Origin: Eleusine coracana subsp. coracana | Taxonomy: Eukaryota > Streptophyta > Magnoliopsida > Poales > Poaceae | Assembly: GCA_032690845.1 (NCBI GenBank) | Contig: CM064430.1 | Span: 5,566,949 to 5,630,948 of the forward strand | Direction of reading: 5' to 3' | Length of the DNA: 64,000 bases | Shown: positions 24,987 through 37,433 of the stretch, in pieces | Numbering within the stretch: position 1 is the first letter of the stretch | Layout of the letters: each line of letters begins with the position of its first letter | The notes under the pieces: model-generated | Database searches by the model: none | What the model was told of the DNA's origin: nothing | Seen by the model: the letters and a program-made list of their open reading frames with translations, nothing else | Made by a program: the position numbers and the translations under genes

Positions 24987-25056
24987 CTCGCGCGGTTGCC
25001 GCCCGTGAAGAAGGGACCGGCCAAACTGGCACGATGATGGCTGCTGAGATGAGGGG

Positions 25057-25064
25057 ATTATATA
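25057..25064 (-). promoter_or_regulatory. TATA box of the amine oxidase gene
   Basis: On the minus strand this reads TATATAAT within CACTATATAATCCCC, 71-78 bp upstream of the chosen ATG. That would place transcription start near 25030 with a leader of about 45 bases. Only about 200 bp separates the box from the copia element at 25265. Confidence 0.65.
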
Positions 25065-25264
25065 GTGGACTCCAGCTCCGTCCACTATTGCAAATTAAGT
25101 TATTGCGTATGACCTTGGCGGCTACCGAGTTGCACTTGCACGCAACATCTTATTACTTATATATACGTACGGCCCGTGTACAAACATTGACTCGTATGCA
25201 AGCACCCCTTTTCCTCCCGGCTGCTTAGCTAATCATAAAGCTCCACAACAATTAAAAAATGAAT

Positions 25265-25450
25265 TAGTCTTCTTGTAAGCCGCCGTCGTCTTGTCGGTGT
25301 TGTAACCCTAACTCTTGATAGTGAAGTTTTGCTGACTGGCGCCTATGGTTTTTTCTCTTCCGCTTTGGGAGGGTTTCCATATTAAATCTCGTGTCGTCTG
25401 AGGTTTGATTTCTTTGTTTTTCATCGTATTCGCGGCATCAGTTTGTACCA
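25265..25450 (+). repeat. 5' LTR of the copia element (truncated)
   Basis: It corresponds to the last two-thirds of the 3' LTR, from TCTTCTTGTA to CGGCATCAGTTTGTACCA. The first part is missing; the sequence to the left (to 25264) does not match the 3' LTR. Confidence 0.85.
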
Positions 25451-25479
25451 AGTGATATCGGAGCTGAGGTTGTTTCTCA

Positions 25480-28400
25480 ATGGCGTCAATGAAGTATGAT
25501 CTACTGCTGTTGGATTAAAGCATGAGGTTCTCGCTATAACAAGTCAAGATGCGGGCGATTCTGGCGCAAACTCATGATCTCGATTAGACGCTGGAAGGCT
25601 TCGGCAAGAAGAAAGAGGCGTGGATGGATGAGGAGAAGCGCAATGATCATAAGGCTCTGTCTCTAATTCAGCTTCATCTATCTAATGATATTTTGCAAGA
25701 AGTGCTCTAGGAAAAGAGTGCTACAGAACTTTGGCTGAAACTGAAATTGATCTGTATGTCCAAAGATCTAACCAGTAAGACATATATGAAGATGAAGCTG
25801 TTCACGCTCAAGATGCAGGAGGGTGGTTCAATGTTGAACCACATATCTGTTTTCAACGAGATCGTTGCCGATCTATTGTTGATGGAAGTTGTGTATGATG
25901 ATGAGGATCTATGCCTCTTACTTTTATGTTCTCTTCCCAGTTTGTTTGCTAATTTTCGTGACACCATACTTTTGAGCCGTGATGAACTAACCGTAGAAGA
26001 GGTTTATGAGGCGCTCCAATCCAGGGAGAAGATGAAAGGCATGGTGAACTCTGATGGGTCATCGTCTTCCAAAGGCGATGCACTACATGTTAGAGGAAGA
26101 ACTGAGCAGAGATCATCCAATGATGGCAACGAGCATGAGAAGAGCCATGACGGTAGAGGCCGCTCAAAGTCCAAACCGCCCACCAAGAAGTTCTGTAAGT
26201 ATTGTAAGAAGAAAACTCATTTTATTGAGGAGTGTTGGAAACTGAAGAACAAGGAGAATAGGAAAAATAATTCCGCTGGTAAGGCATCAGTTGCTGCTGC
26301 AAGTAACTCAGATTCGGGATATTGTTTGGCTGTTCTTGCTGGTTGTATTTCTGGTCATGATGAATGGATAATTGATTCTGCATGTTCATTTCATATCTGC
26401 ACTAACAAAGATTGGTTTAGCTCTTATGAACCAGTGTAGAAGGGAGATGTGGTGCGTATAGGAGATGATAACCCATGTGAGATTGTGGGCATAGGCTCCA
26501 TTCATATCAAGGCACATGATGGCATGATACGCACACTGGCAAATATAAGGTATATTCCAGATATGACCAGAAATCTTATCTCGGTTAGCAATCTTGATAT
26601 AGAAGGGTTTAAGTATTTCGGTTCTGGTGGAATTTTAATGATTGCAAAAGGTTCCCTTGTTTGGTTGGTAGGTGATCTGAATTTTGCAAATTTATATGTT
26701 CTTAGAGGTAGTACTTTACATGGTTCTAGTTCCGTTGCTGCTATTTGTAAATCTGAACCTAGTAAGACTAACCTTTGGCATATGTGTCTTGGACATATGA
26801 GTGAACTTGGTATCGCAAAATTGATGAAGAGGAACCTACTGAAAGGCTGTACTTTGAGTAGCAAGAAGTTTTGTGAGCATTGTATTTTTGGGAAGCATAA
26901 AAGGGTTAAGTTCAACACCGTTGTTCATACCACCAAAGGTAGTCTTGATTATATACATGCTGACTTATGGGGTCCCTCTCGTAAGCCATCTCTTGCTGGA
27001 TTCATTACATGCTTACTATTATTGATGATTACTCTAGAAAAGTATGGCCTTACTTTCTGAAACACAAGAGTGATACTTTTGCTGCTTTTAAAGAGTGGAA
27101 AGTTATGATAGAGAGGCAAACTGAAAAGAAGGTAAAAGTACTTCATACTGATAATGGTGGAGAATTTTGTTTGGATGCTTTTGATGATTATTGCACGCAA
27201 GAAGGCATTGTTAGGCATCACACCATATTGTACACACTACGGCAAAACGGTGTGGCTGAGTGCATGAACAAAACCATCATCTCGAAGGCTCGATGCATGC
27301 TGTCCAACGCAAAGATAAACAAGCGTTTTTGGGCAGAAGCTGCGGACACTGCATGTTACTTGATTAATAGGTTGCCCTCTATCCCACTGAATAAGAAAAC
27401 TCCCATTGAGGTATGGTCAGGTACACCTGCTGATTATTCATAGTTGAAAGTTTTTGGCTGCACTGCTTATGCTCATATTGATAATGGAAAATTAGAGCCT
27501 AGAGCTATTAAATGTATTTTTGTTGGTTATGGTTTGGGAGTTAAAGGATATAAGTTGTGGAATCCCGAAGCTGGAAAGACTTTCATGAGCAGGAGTGTTG
27601 TTTTCAATAAATCTGTGATGTTTACTGACAGTTTGACTTCAGATCATGTTCCCGATAGTTCTGTAAAGGAGGTGCAGCATATCAGTGTGCAGGTGGAGCA
27701 TGTGATTGATGATGAAGTTGAGCAGGTGGAGCCAGTGTTTGACCAAGAAAATTATATTGTTGATGATGGTGCTCTTGATGATGATGTTCAGCAGCACTCA
27801 CCTCCTATTTTGCAGCCAGAGGAGAATTTGCCTATTGCTCATCGCAGATCAAAGAGGGGTTGTGGACCTCCAACCCGTCTTATTGAAGAATGTAATATGA
27901 CTTACTATGCTTTGAGTTATGCTGAACAGGTAGAGAGTGTTCATGAGCCTACAACTTATACTGAAGCTATTGATTGTGATGATCGTGACAAGTGGATTTC
28001 AGCTATGCAAGAGGAGATGCAGTCTCTCGAGAAGAATTCTACATGGGAGGTTGTGCCTTTGCTTAAGGGAAAGAAGACTATCCGCTACAAATGGATGTAC
28101 AAGAGAAAGGAGGGTTTATCTCCTAGCGAGCCTCCTAAGTTCAAGTCAAGGTTAGTAGCAAAAGGGTACAGTCAAATTCTTGGTGTTGATTACAATGAGG
28201 TGTTTTCTCCTGTGGTTAAGCATAGCTCAATTCGCACATTCTTTAGTATTGTTGTTTCACATGATCTTGAGCTTGAGCAGTTAGATGTGAAGACTGCATT
28301 TTTGCATGGGGAGCTTGAGGAGGAGATATACATGGATCAGCCTGAAGGGTTCATAGTACCTGGCAAGGAAAATTATGTTTGCAAGCTGAAAAGATCCTTG

Positions 28401-29499
28401 TATGGTTTGAAGCAATCCCCTCGTCAGTGGTATAAGTGGTTTGATTCATTTTTGTTGTCACATGGCCTTAAGAGGTCTAATTATGCTAGCTGTATTTACA
28501 TCAAGTTTGTTAATGGATCACCTATATACTTGTTGTTATATGTTGATGACATGTTGATTGCTGCCAAGAGCGCAAAAGAAATCACTACATTAAAGAAATT
28601 GTTGAGTAGTGAGTTTGACACGAAGGATCTTGGTGCTGCTAAAAAAATTAGGTATGGAAATTACTAGAGACTGTAGAGCTAGTTTGTTGTTTCTTAGTCA
28701 GCATGGTTACATTGAGAAGGTTCTTCATCGTTTCAACATGCATAATTGTGACCCTGTTAGTACTCCTATTGCACCGCATTTTAAGTTGTCAGCTAAGCAA
28801 TGTGCTAATACAGTTTAGGAAATTGAATACATGTCAAGAGTTCCTTATTCTAATGTTGTTGGTTCTTTGATGTGTGCTATGGTTTGCTCTCGCCCAGATT
28901 TATCTTATGCTATGAGTTTGGTGAGTAGATACATGTCAAAGCCTAGTAAAGAGCACTGGAAGACAGTTCAGTGGATTCTCAGGTATCTCAGAGGGACATC
29001 AGATTATTGTTTGAAGTTTGGAAGAACTAATAAAGGGCTTATTGGCTATGTTGATTCAGATTATGTTGGTGACTTGGATAAGCGACGGACACTCAGATGT
29101 TATGTGTTCACAATTGGTAGTTGTGCTATGAGTTGGAAGGCTACTTTGCAGTGTATTGTTTCTCAATCCACCACTGAAGCTGAGTATGTTGCTATTGCTG
29201 AAGCGAGCAAGGAATTGATTTGGCTAAAAGGGTTATTTGCTGAGCTTTGTGGATTTGATTCTTGCATCAAGCTATTCTCTAACAGTCAAAGTGCTATATG
29301 CCTCACTAAAGATCAGATGATTCATGAGAGGACAAAGCACATTGAGATCAAGTATCATTTTGTTAGTTATCAAATTGAAAAGGATAAGCTAAAGGTATGC
29401 AAGATTAGTACTCATGATAATCCTGCAAATATGTTGACAAAGCCAGTTCCTGTTGCTAAGTTTGAGCCATGCTCAAGCTTAGTTGGTATTATGGATTAG
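25480..29499 (+). pseudogene. Copia gag-pol polyprotein, disrupted
   Basis: The start codon at 25480 gives MASMKYDL, then a stop at 25516. Gag (UBN2 type) runs to about 26180, with a second stop at 25708. A zinc knuckle (CKYCKKKTHFIEEC) lies at about 26192-26233. Protease motif DSACSFHIC is at about 26371, followed by a stop at 26437. The GAG-pre-integrase region has WHMCLGHMSELG near 26778 and CEHCIFGKHKR near 26875. Integrase includes HTDNGGEF near 27145; the frame shifts near 27000 and stops at 27441. RT has VKTAFLHGELEEEIYMD near 28287 and YVDDML near 28540. The frame shifts near 28650 and stops at 28816. RNase H includes STTEAEYVA near 29170. It cannot make an intact polyprotein. Confidence 0.93.
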
Positions 29500-29602
29500 C
29501 CCAAGTGGCTATTTGGTGCCATAAGTATTTCTTTTTCTTTGATGTGTTCAGGATGAAGGTTTTGATTTATGCTACAAGAAGAATTTGTCTCAAGGTGGAG
29601 TT

Positions 29603-29884
29603 TGTTGAGTTATGTTCCAAATTCATTGTACATTGGAGGCCAACTTCTGACGGAGCGAAACAGAGGCCCGTCGTTGAAGGCTTGGGCCGTAGCGATCATA
29701 GTCTTCTTGTACGCCATCGTCGTCTCGTCGGTGTTGTAACCCCAACTCTTGATAGTGAAGTTTTGCTGGCTGACGCCCATGGTTTTTTCCCTTCCGCTTT
29801 GGGAGGGTTTTCCACATTAAATCCCGTGTCCTCTGAGGTGTGATTTCTTTGTTCTTCATCATTTCGCGGCATCAGTTTCTAACA
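29603..29884 (+). repeat. 3' LTR of the copia element
   Basis: The 282-bp LTR begins TGTTGAGTTATG directly after the purine tract and ends TTTCTAACA. It aligns with 25265-25450 over its last 184 bases with scattered substitutions. Confidence 0.85.
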
Positions 29885-30289
29885 ACGGCTGGCTGATACC
29901 AATGGTACTAGATAACAATGTACCAAAGACTTTTCTGTTCCCACAAATGCCAGGGTACATTATTTAGGAATCTAAATGAAAGAGAATGAGTAAACATTAA
30001 ACACACTCAATAGATTAAACTAATCTCAATTTGCAAACAAAAATAGATGAAACAAATCAAGTTACACTCTAATGTTTTCTTGATAACTTCTATGTTCCTA
30101 TACAGTTTATAATATGAAATGTATACAGGAACAAACCAAATAAATATAAGTAGGTGTAAACTGACCAATTTTGAAATATTTATGGTGAACCAACGATGTA
30201 AAATATTGGGCACTTGTTTTTTAATATAAGATATATACTCCGTGCACTATAGAAAGCAGCACCATAGCGGCAACCCAAAAATAGCTTCG

Positions 30290-30381
30290 GACTCATATTG
30301 TTCACGGGTTGAGAGCGGGAGTTGAACTCTAGGAGGTCGAATCTCCCCTTGTTCCTCAGTAGCTCAGTGGTAGAGCGTGTA
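30290..30381 (+). pseudogene. trnN-GUU: Plastid DNA insertion with the 5' part of trnN-GUU
   Basis: TCCTCAGTAGCTCAGTGGTA, then GAGCG (about 30353-30377), matches the first 25 or so bases of plastid tRNA-Asn(GUU), including the D-arm and box A. The 60 or so bases upstream (GAGAGCGGGAGTTGAACTC, AGGAGGTCGAATCTCCCC) match what I recall of the plastid sequence just before trnN. The copy stops before the anticodon loop, where CACTA-type sequence begins, so it cannot give a tRNA. It is a nuclear plastid insertion or a filler piece from repair. Confidence 0.75.
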
Positions 30382-30425
30382 GTGGCGGGTACAAAATCAA
30401 GCCGTCGGTACAGACACTAGGGGCG

Positions 30426-30426
<1 letters not shown>

Positions 30427-30495
<69 letters not shown>
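30427..30495. repeat. Poly-G tract of 69 bases
   Basis: An uninterrupted run of G inside the left subterminal region of the large CACTA element. Its length is extraordinary for nuclear DNA, and the true length may be uncertain because such runs are hard to sequence and assemble. Confidence 0.9.
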
Positions 30496-30496
<1 letters not shown>

Positions 30497-32183
30497 GGGG
30501 TTCACATACAAACCGCCGCTATGGATACATTTTAGCAGCGATTCATCTTTCACCCACTGCTATTACCCAAAAGTAGCGGCGGGTGACAATGACAACCACA
30601 ACTAAAACATTCAAACTTTTTAGCGGCGGTTCACTTTCTAAACCACTGCTACTTGTGAATAATAGCGGCGGCTGACAACATGGACCACCGGTAAAGAAGC
30701 CAATAGTATAAATAGACCATCGGCGCTCCATGTATTGAACAGTGGTGGCCCGAAAATTAGGGCATTTCATCAAAATTGAGTGGGAATGTTTTGAGTTTGA
30801 TTTCTTGACCAAATTTGTTCTCTGAGGTAAGGCGAAAATATTCCATATGTTTTTTTCTCTAGCGGTGAAATGATGCAAAATTTTGGCTTTGAATGTTGAA
30901 TGGTTTTCTTCAAAATTTGGCCAAATACATTTGATTTGAGAAGTTGTAGTTGAAATTAATTGAAATATACCTCATGCCTTTACATCACCAACCCAAAAAT
31001 CATATATTTCTAACCCTCATGCAAGAGCAGTGTTTTTATTTCTTTTGCTTGTTTATACTTAATTTATTATTTGACATAACTTGTTTACATTATAATAATA
31101 TATGCATTTAATTTATATCATATAGTTTGTGTTTTTTATTATTTTACAACTTTTGAATTTAAATTACTTTATAATTATATATTTATCATAATTAGTATAT
31201 AATTTTTTTTTATTTTCATATAAGGATTGAGATGGATAGATCTTGGATGTATGAGGCTCCAAGACCGCATCCATTCTTTCTATGACAATCCTTTATATTA
31301 ATCGAGCGGGCCGAGCAACATGCTAAGCGTGAAGGGACAACATATATACTTTGTCCATGCATTGATCGCAAGAATGAGAAGTTGTGGACACATAAGGAAG
31401 TAATCAGATCACACTTGGTGACAAGGGGTTTTGTTGAGAAATACTGGCGGTGGACAAAACATGGTGAAAACATTGAGCCTTTTGAAGGTGAAGTTGAGGC
31501 ACAAGTAGCAGTCTCCCGACACTGCATCCATGGATGTGGAAGCTGATTTGATGATGAGGAAATGTTATGCCACATTGAGCCACAAGTATTAATCAATGCA
31601 GGAACCACTAAAGGACTTAACAATTTTGATACAGTCGAGAAGGCATCAAAGGACTCATTGTATGAGGAATCCAAGGGATGTGGTGAAGAGTTAACTCTGT
31701 TGCGTACAATCCTTGAACTGATGAAACAATAGGCCATGCACGGGTGGTCGGATGCGAGTTCATAAATTGGTTGGAACTTTTTCTGATGCACTGCCAAAGC
31801 CTAACTTGTTGTCAAGGACCACCTACCTTGCTAAGAAGCTGATATCACCATTGTCTTTGGGCATCCAAAAAATCACACATGTCCAAATCATTGCATATTA
31901 TATTGGAAGGAATACAGAGACGTCGTGAGATGCCCAAGGTGCAAATGCAATCGTTACAAAAAAAATGACAACTACGATGTAGACACAATCAATGTTAGCA
32001 AGAAGATCACAAGATGGGTCGGAAGAGGAAGAAAAATTCAATTGTTGACGAGAGTGACCACGATACGAAGATTCCTGCATTAGTCATGTGGTACCTACCT
32101 GTGGTCAATCGCATCACACGCTTGTTCGCCAACCCCAAGGATGCTGCTTTGATGACATGGCATGCCCAACATAAGGGGGATGG

Positions 32184-32944
32184 TGATGAGGACATCACCA
32201 TGCTGGATACGCACATATCATGGCCTTCCCCAAGTTACAAGTCGTCACCAACTCGGCGCCGCGTTCGTCTCGGATTCAGCCGACACCCCTTCACGGTTTT
32301 GATGATATCTCCCACATCCGACGTCCAAACGAGGTGTTCTTTGATGAGTTGGAAAGGGGACGACGACGCCGTCGTTTTGGTTCTGGTGGTACCTCCAGAA
32401 GGGCCGTGAGTCATAATATGTGACCATGACAAGGTGTTGTGCCACCTATTTTGGGCCATCTTGGCCATGTACCGTGTCGGGCCTTAAGCCCATGTTGTGG
32501 GCGCCCCCCTGGTCGCCCCCAACCCTAGGACGTTCCTGTTTCCTACATAAACTCAGTAGCCGCCGTCTTTGAGTTTCAGGTTTTGTTTAGTTCAGTTTTC
32601 CAGAGAGAAACTTGATCGAATTATTGTAACTGTGGCGACAAGTCCTTTTACAGTAATCCGGGCCCCCTGTTCTTGTTCTACACCACTGTGGTGATTAGTC
32701 CTTTTGTGTTCAGATCTTGAACCTTTTCTTGTGATTCGCTTCATCCATATTTGCAATTTCAGATTGCGTGTTTATCCTCTCTTGCTTGTGTTCTCGATTT
32801 CGCTTGCAGGAACAATCAAATTGTGCTTGGTGTAACGGTTGCGGGGTTGGATCGTATCTAATTCAAGCCGGGTCGTCGACGCTGAGTTCTCCAAATTCGA
32901 GTTTATCCCCTTACCACTCGGAAGATCGAGCCATATCTACATCA
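32184..32944 (+). repeat. 5' LTR of the gag-protease gypsy element
   Basis: 761 bp beginning TGATGAGGACATCACC and ending ATATCTACATCA. It is very similar to the 3' LTR, with scattered substitutions and small indels. Confidence 0.92.
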
Positions 32945-34055
32945 AGTGGTATCAGATTCCTAGGTTCCCCGTGAGGTATTATCGTGTTCTTCCCTTTAGA
33001 TTCGTTTGTGTTCATCACCTTTTGTCCATGAAAAAGCCTACAAAAAAATATTTCCCCACCATCCCAGACATTGTTTAGCCTTTGCATAATTTAATTTCAG
33101 AGTCCGTAGCGTTGAGTTTGTGTCCTAGTCGAGTTCAGTTGCTGGTTTGAATTTGTGTTTTGATTCGGTTTGTGTTTTGATCTCCGCTACACACCACCAT
33201 CACCATCGTGTTTCTATTGGATTCACCATTATGTCACCCACCCACCATACCCACAATCCATTGCCAACAAACAAAAACCTACCCGATTCTGTCCCCCCCC
33301 CCCCCCCCCCTCAAACCCTATCTTGACATACCTTCGGTAAAACAGGCATAACTTTTCGCTCGTTGCTCCAATTGGGCTGAAATTTTTACAGCAGATTCTT
33401 GACTCAAAGTTCAGGTGACCCACACTTGGCTCCACCCTGTGTGCCCTCGTCGAAAAATTCAAAAAAAATCGGGAATAAATAGAAAAAAAATTGTGAAGTC
33501 AAAAATAGCGCTTTCAGTGAAACTTTGAGATTTTGCCTACCCTTTGTTTTCCCTCTGTTTGAGTTGAAACTTCTTGTGGTTCCTTCCTTTGTGTTCCTCT
33601 ATCACAGAAAAATAGTGGAAAAATTATACAAAAAAATCAAAATTTTGATTTGCACCCCCCCGCCCTGAAAATTCTAAGTCTGTGAAGTCTGTTTTGATCC
33701 TTGCTGCCTTTGCCATTGTTCTTGCTGTCACAACTATTTTGAACACAATTCTTTTGCCAGCAATTAGGACACTATTTTGGACATTTATTCAGTGCTACTA
33801 TCTGTTATTAAATTGTGTTCCATTGACATATATATTAGCCTTCCAAGCTATACATATTGCAGCACAGGTTTCTTCCTTGCAACTGTTACACCCAAGCTCA
33901 ACTACAGATTGTGTCGACCTGTTTGGCTTTGGTAAGAACACTTGCAAGATTGTGATACATTGCTTCTGATATTGTTTTCCACTTTCTACACCCTCTACTG
34001 CCTGCTAGTTGATAGGGCTAATCTTTTTGTTTAGTCTTGTCTTTTGCTTTTAACC

Positions 34056-35953
34056 ATGTCAGAGAAAGGGAAAGGACCTGGAGAGTTGGACTCCCCTATA
34101 GACTTCAATGATTGCGTGTCCAAGGCCGAGCTCACGAAGCTTCTTGTAGACCAGCGTACATTCATGGAAACGAAGTTTGCCAAGTTGATGGGTCATATCA
34201 ACACTGTTGTCCACCGCATTGAGGATGTTGAACGACGACCTCCACCTCAACGAGCTGCTGCTGATGATGATTTTGACCGTGATGCAGACCGTGTTCACCG
34301 TAATCGACACGGTATGGGAGGTAATAACAATCATGGTAATACTATATTTTTGTTAAGCCCAAATTTAACATACCACCTTTTGCCGGTAGTGCTGATCCTG
34401 AAGCATACTTAGATTGGGAACTTGCTGTTGAACAGAAATTTAATTCTCATTTAGTTCATGATGAACATAGAGTTAGACTTGCTACTAGTGAGTTTACAGG
34501 TTTTGCTCTCTTTTGGTGGAATGATCTTTACAATACTAATGCTGCTATACCTGCCACTTGGCCTATTTTGAAACAATGCATGAAATCTCGTTTTGTTCCT
34601 CCTTATTACCAACGTGATTTACGTTTGAAATTACAATCTTTAACATAAGGTAGTAACACAGTAGAGGAATATTATCAGGAATTGCTTATTGGTTTAGCAC
34701 GTTGTGATATACATGAAGATGATGTTGAAACTAGTGCTAGATTTTTTGGTGGTTTGAACCGTGATATCCAGAATATTGTTGACTATAAAGAGTGGAATAG
34801 GTTCAGCCAATTGTATCATATTGCTCTTAAGGCTGAACGAGAAGTACAGGGACGCCTTCCACAACAATCTTGCAGGTCCAACACTGAGCAATATCTCCAG
34901 CAACGCACTGGAGTACAGAACTTGAAGAGTCATGTTGCTAAGACACCAGCAACAACTTTTCCACTTGCGCCTACTTCTGCAGCGCAATCATCTAGTGTGC
35001 AGCACCAACACTAGAAGAAGGTTACTACTTCCGGTACTAGGAGTGGCTCCTCCACCACCATTATTTGCCACCGCTGCAAGGGCATGGGACATGTCATGAA
35101 GGATTGCCCTAGTCGTCGTGCTTTCATCGCTACCGCTGATGGGTATGAAAGTTCTAGTGATGTTGAAGATGAATTTGCTCGTATGCCTAACCTTGTTGCA
35201 GATTCGACGGAGGAGCAGGAGACTACCGCCATTGATTCCATTACTGCCACCGCGGGCTTTCCTAGCCTCATTGTACAGCGTGTGTTGACCACTCGGGTGG
35301 GACAAGAGGAAGAACAACAACGCAACAATTTATTCTACATGTACCTCATTGTCACGGACCGCCGTGTTCTCACCATCATTGATACTGGGAGCTGTAACAA
35401 CTTGGTAAGTTCTGATTTGGTAAGCAAGCTTGGCTTGACCACGCATGCACTACATCAGCCCTACCACATCAAATGGTTCAACAATAGTGGTACGGCACAG
35501 GTAACTCGATCAGCACGCATACACTTTTCAGTAGGTTCTTATCAAGACTCTGCTGATTTTCCTATTGTACCTATGCAAACATGTTCACTTTTATTAGGCC
35601 GTCCATGGGAATATGATACGAATGCTGCCCACCATGGTAGAACTAATACATATACATTCGTGCATAAGGACAGGAATATTACTTTGTGTCCGTTATTGCC
35701 TGCTAATATTAGAAATCATTTTAAACTACTTGCTGAAAATACTGAGAATAAACATGATAACAAACAACTTTCTGATGTTAAACATAAGGCTATTCAGTTA
35801 AAGGGAGGTGCTTTTCTTGCTATGACATCTACTGTTACTGATCTTTGTGATAATCATGATGCACCTTGCTATACTATACTTTGTTGTAATATATCTTCTA
35901 TCGATGATCATGTATCTTGTACTTTGCATTTTGCTAGTACTAACCTTTTGTAG
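34056..35953 (+). pseudogene. Gypsy gag-protease polyprotein, disrupted
   Basis: It starts MSEKGKGPGEL at 34056. A frameshift near 34340 leads into the gag domain (IPPFAGSADPEAYLDWEL, FTGFALFWWNDL, VEEYYQELL). Stops lie at 34646 and 35012. A CCHC zinc knuckle (CHRCKGMGHVMKDC) lies at about 35064-35108. The aspartic protease active site LTIIDTGSCNNLVSSDL lies near 35370, followed by LLLGRPWEYD near 35593. The chromovirus-like gag and tRNA-Met primer site suggest a CRM/Tekay/Reina-type ancestor, which is inference. The last frame ends at 35953, after which a short pol C-terminus remnant follows. Confidence 0.9.
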
Positions 35954-36006
35954 GAGATTGATGCTGAGATGGAGTTGAGGGCAAATCCAATTCAAGAAGG
36001 GGAGGA

Positions 36007-36768
36007 TGATGAGGACATCACCATGCTGGATACGCGCATATCATGGCCTTCCCCAACTTACAAGTCGTCACCAACTCGGTCGCTGCGTTCGTCTCGGATT
36101 CAGCCGACACCCCTTCACAGTTTTGATGATATCTCCCACATCCGACTTCCAAACGAGGTGTTCTTTGATGCGTTGAAAAGGGGACGACGACACCGTCGTT
36201 TTGGTTCTGGTGGTAGCTCCAGAAGGGTCGTGAGTCATAATATGTGACCATGACAAGATGTTGTGCCACCTATTTTGGGCCAACTTGGCCATGTACCGTG
36301 TCGGGCCTTAAGCCCATGTTGTGGGCGCCCCCCTGGTTGCCCCCAACCCTAAGACGCTCCTGTTTCCTACATAAACTCAGTAGCCGGCGTCTTTTAGTTT
36401 CGAGTTTGGTTTAGTTCAGTTTTCTAGAGAGAAACTTGATCGAATTATTATAACTGTGGCGACAAGTCCTTTTACAGTAATCCAGACCCCCTGTTCTTGT
36501 TCTACACCACTGTGGCAATTAGTCCTTTTGTGTTCAGATCTTGAATCTTTTCTTGTGATTCGCTTCATCCATATTTGCAATTTCAAATTGCGGGTTTATC
36601 CTCTCTTTCTTGTGTTCTCGATTTCGCTTGCAGGAACAATCAAGTTGTGCTTGGTGTAATGGTTGCGGGGTTGGATCGTGTCTGATTCAAGCCGGGTCGT
36701 CGACGCCGAGTTCCCCAAATTCAATCTTATCCCCTTACCTCTCGGAAGATCGGGCCATATCTACATCA
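36007..36768 (+). repeat. 3' LTR of the gag-protease gypsy element
   Basis: 762 bp, homologous end to end with 32184-32944. TNP2 transposase coding sequence resumes directly after the GATGG duplication. Confidence 0.92.
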
Positions 36769-37433
36769 GATGGTATGATTAGGCATCCTTCCAATGCAAC
36801 CCAGTGGCAAACATTCAATAATAATCATCCAAAGTTCTTCGAAAAGAAAAGGAGCATATGGTTTGCATTGAGTACTAATGGGATGAATCCTTTCGATCAA
36901 ATGAGGAATCCACACAACACTTGGCCAGTAATACTATCATTGTACAACCTTCCATCATGGTTGTGTCACAAGCACAGGTACATCCTGCTAACAACACTTA
37001 TCTCTGGACCTAAAGAACCTGGGAACGACATAGATGTGTTCTTGGAACTTTTAATGGAAGACATGCAAAAACTATGGTTGGAAGGGGTCCGTATGTTGGA
37101 TGAGCATAAAAGAGAATACTTCAGTCTCAAGGCCATTACTTTCATCATTATAAGTGATTCTCCTGCACTAAAGGCGCTATAGGGATAGGTTAAAGGAAAG
37201 GCAGGATGTGTAGTCTGTATTGATGATATTTCGAGTGTGTACCTTCCATCATCCTAGAAGACATTGTACACATGAAACCACCAATTCTTACCCAAAAAGC
37301 ACATGTATCACGAGATGAAGAAACACTTTGATGGCACTATTGAGAATGGTGAAGCTCCTTGTCAAGATTTATTCTCACCACTAGACATAGAGTAGTTCAC
37401 CTATGAGGATTTATATGTAGGACAGGGGTATGC

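Larger units (their letters stand above)
25265..29884 (+). mobile_element. Ty1/copia LTR retrotransposon, degraded, 5' LTR truncated
   Basis: A 4.6-kb element with LTRs at 25265-25450 (incomplete) and 29603-29884 (complete, TGTTGAG to TAACA). A tRNA-Met-like primer site, TGATATCGGAGC, lies just after the 5' LTR, and a purine tract CAAGGTGGAG just before the 3' LTR. Domains run gag, protease, integrase, RT, RNase H, the copia order. The 5' LTR lacks about the first 97 bases, and no target duplication can be read. It lies head to head with the amine oxidase gene. The LTRs differ at many sites and the coding region is broken, so the insertion is not recent. Confidence 0.92.
32184..36768 (+). mobile_element. 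Non-autonomous Ty3/gypsy element encoding only gag and protease, TSD GATGG
   Basis: LTRs of 761 and 762 bp (32184-32944 and 36007-36768; TGATGAGG to CTACATCA) are flanked by the perfect 5-bp duplication GATGG (32179-32183 and 36769-36773). The primer site TGGTATCAGA (32947-32956) fits initiator tRNA-Met, and a purine tract AAGAAGGGGAGGA precedes the 3' LTR. The interior has gag and protease, then jumps to a short EIDAEMELRANPIQEGED end typical of the last residues of a gypsy pol. RT, RNase H and integrase are absent. The element sits inside the CACTA transposase gene and so is younger than it. Confidence 0.93.

Noticed and set aside
24987..25085. In-frame upstream ATG extending the amine oxidase by 33 residues
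   Set aside because: It lies upstream of the TATA box at 25057-25064 and would bury the signal peptide; the ATG at 24986 fits family starts.
30353..30425. Complete tRNA gene
   Set aside because: Only the first 25 or so bases match plastid trnN; the anticodon arm and T arm are absent.
30356..30553. Poly-proline minus-strand frame
   Set aside because: It is the translation of the 69-base G tract.
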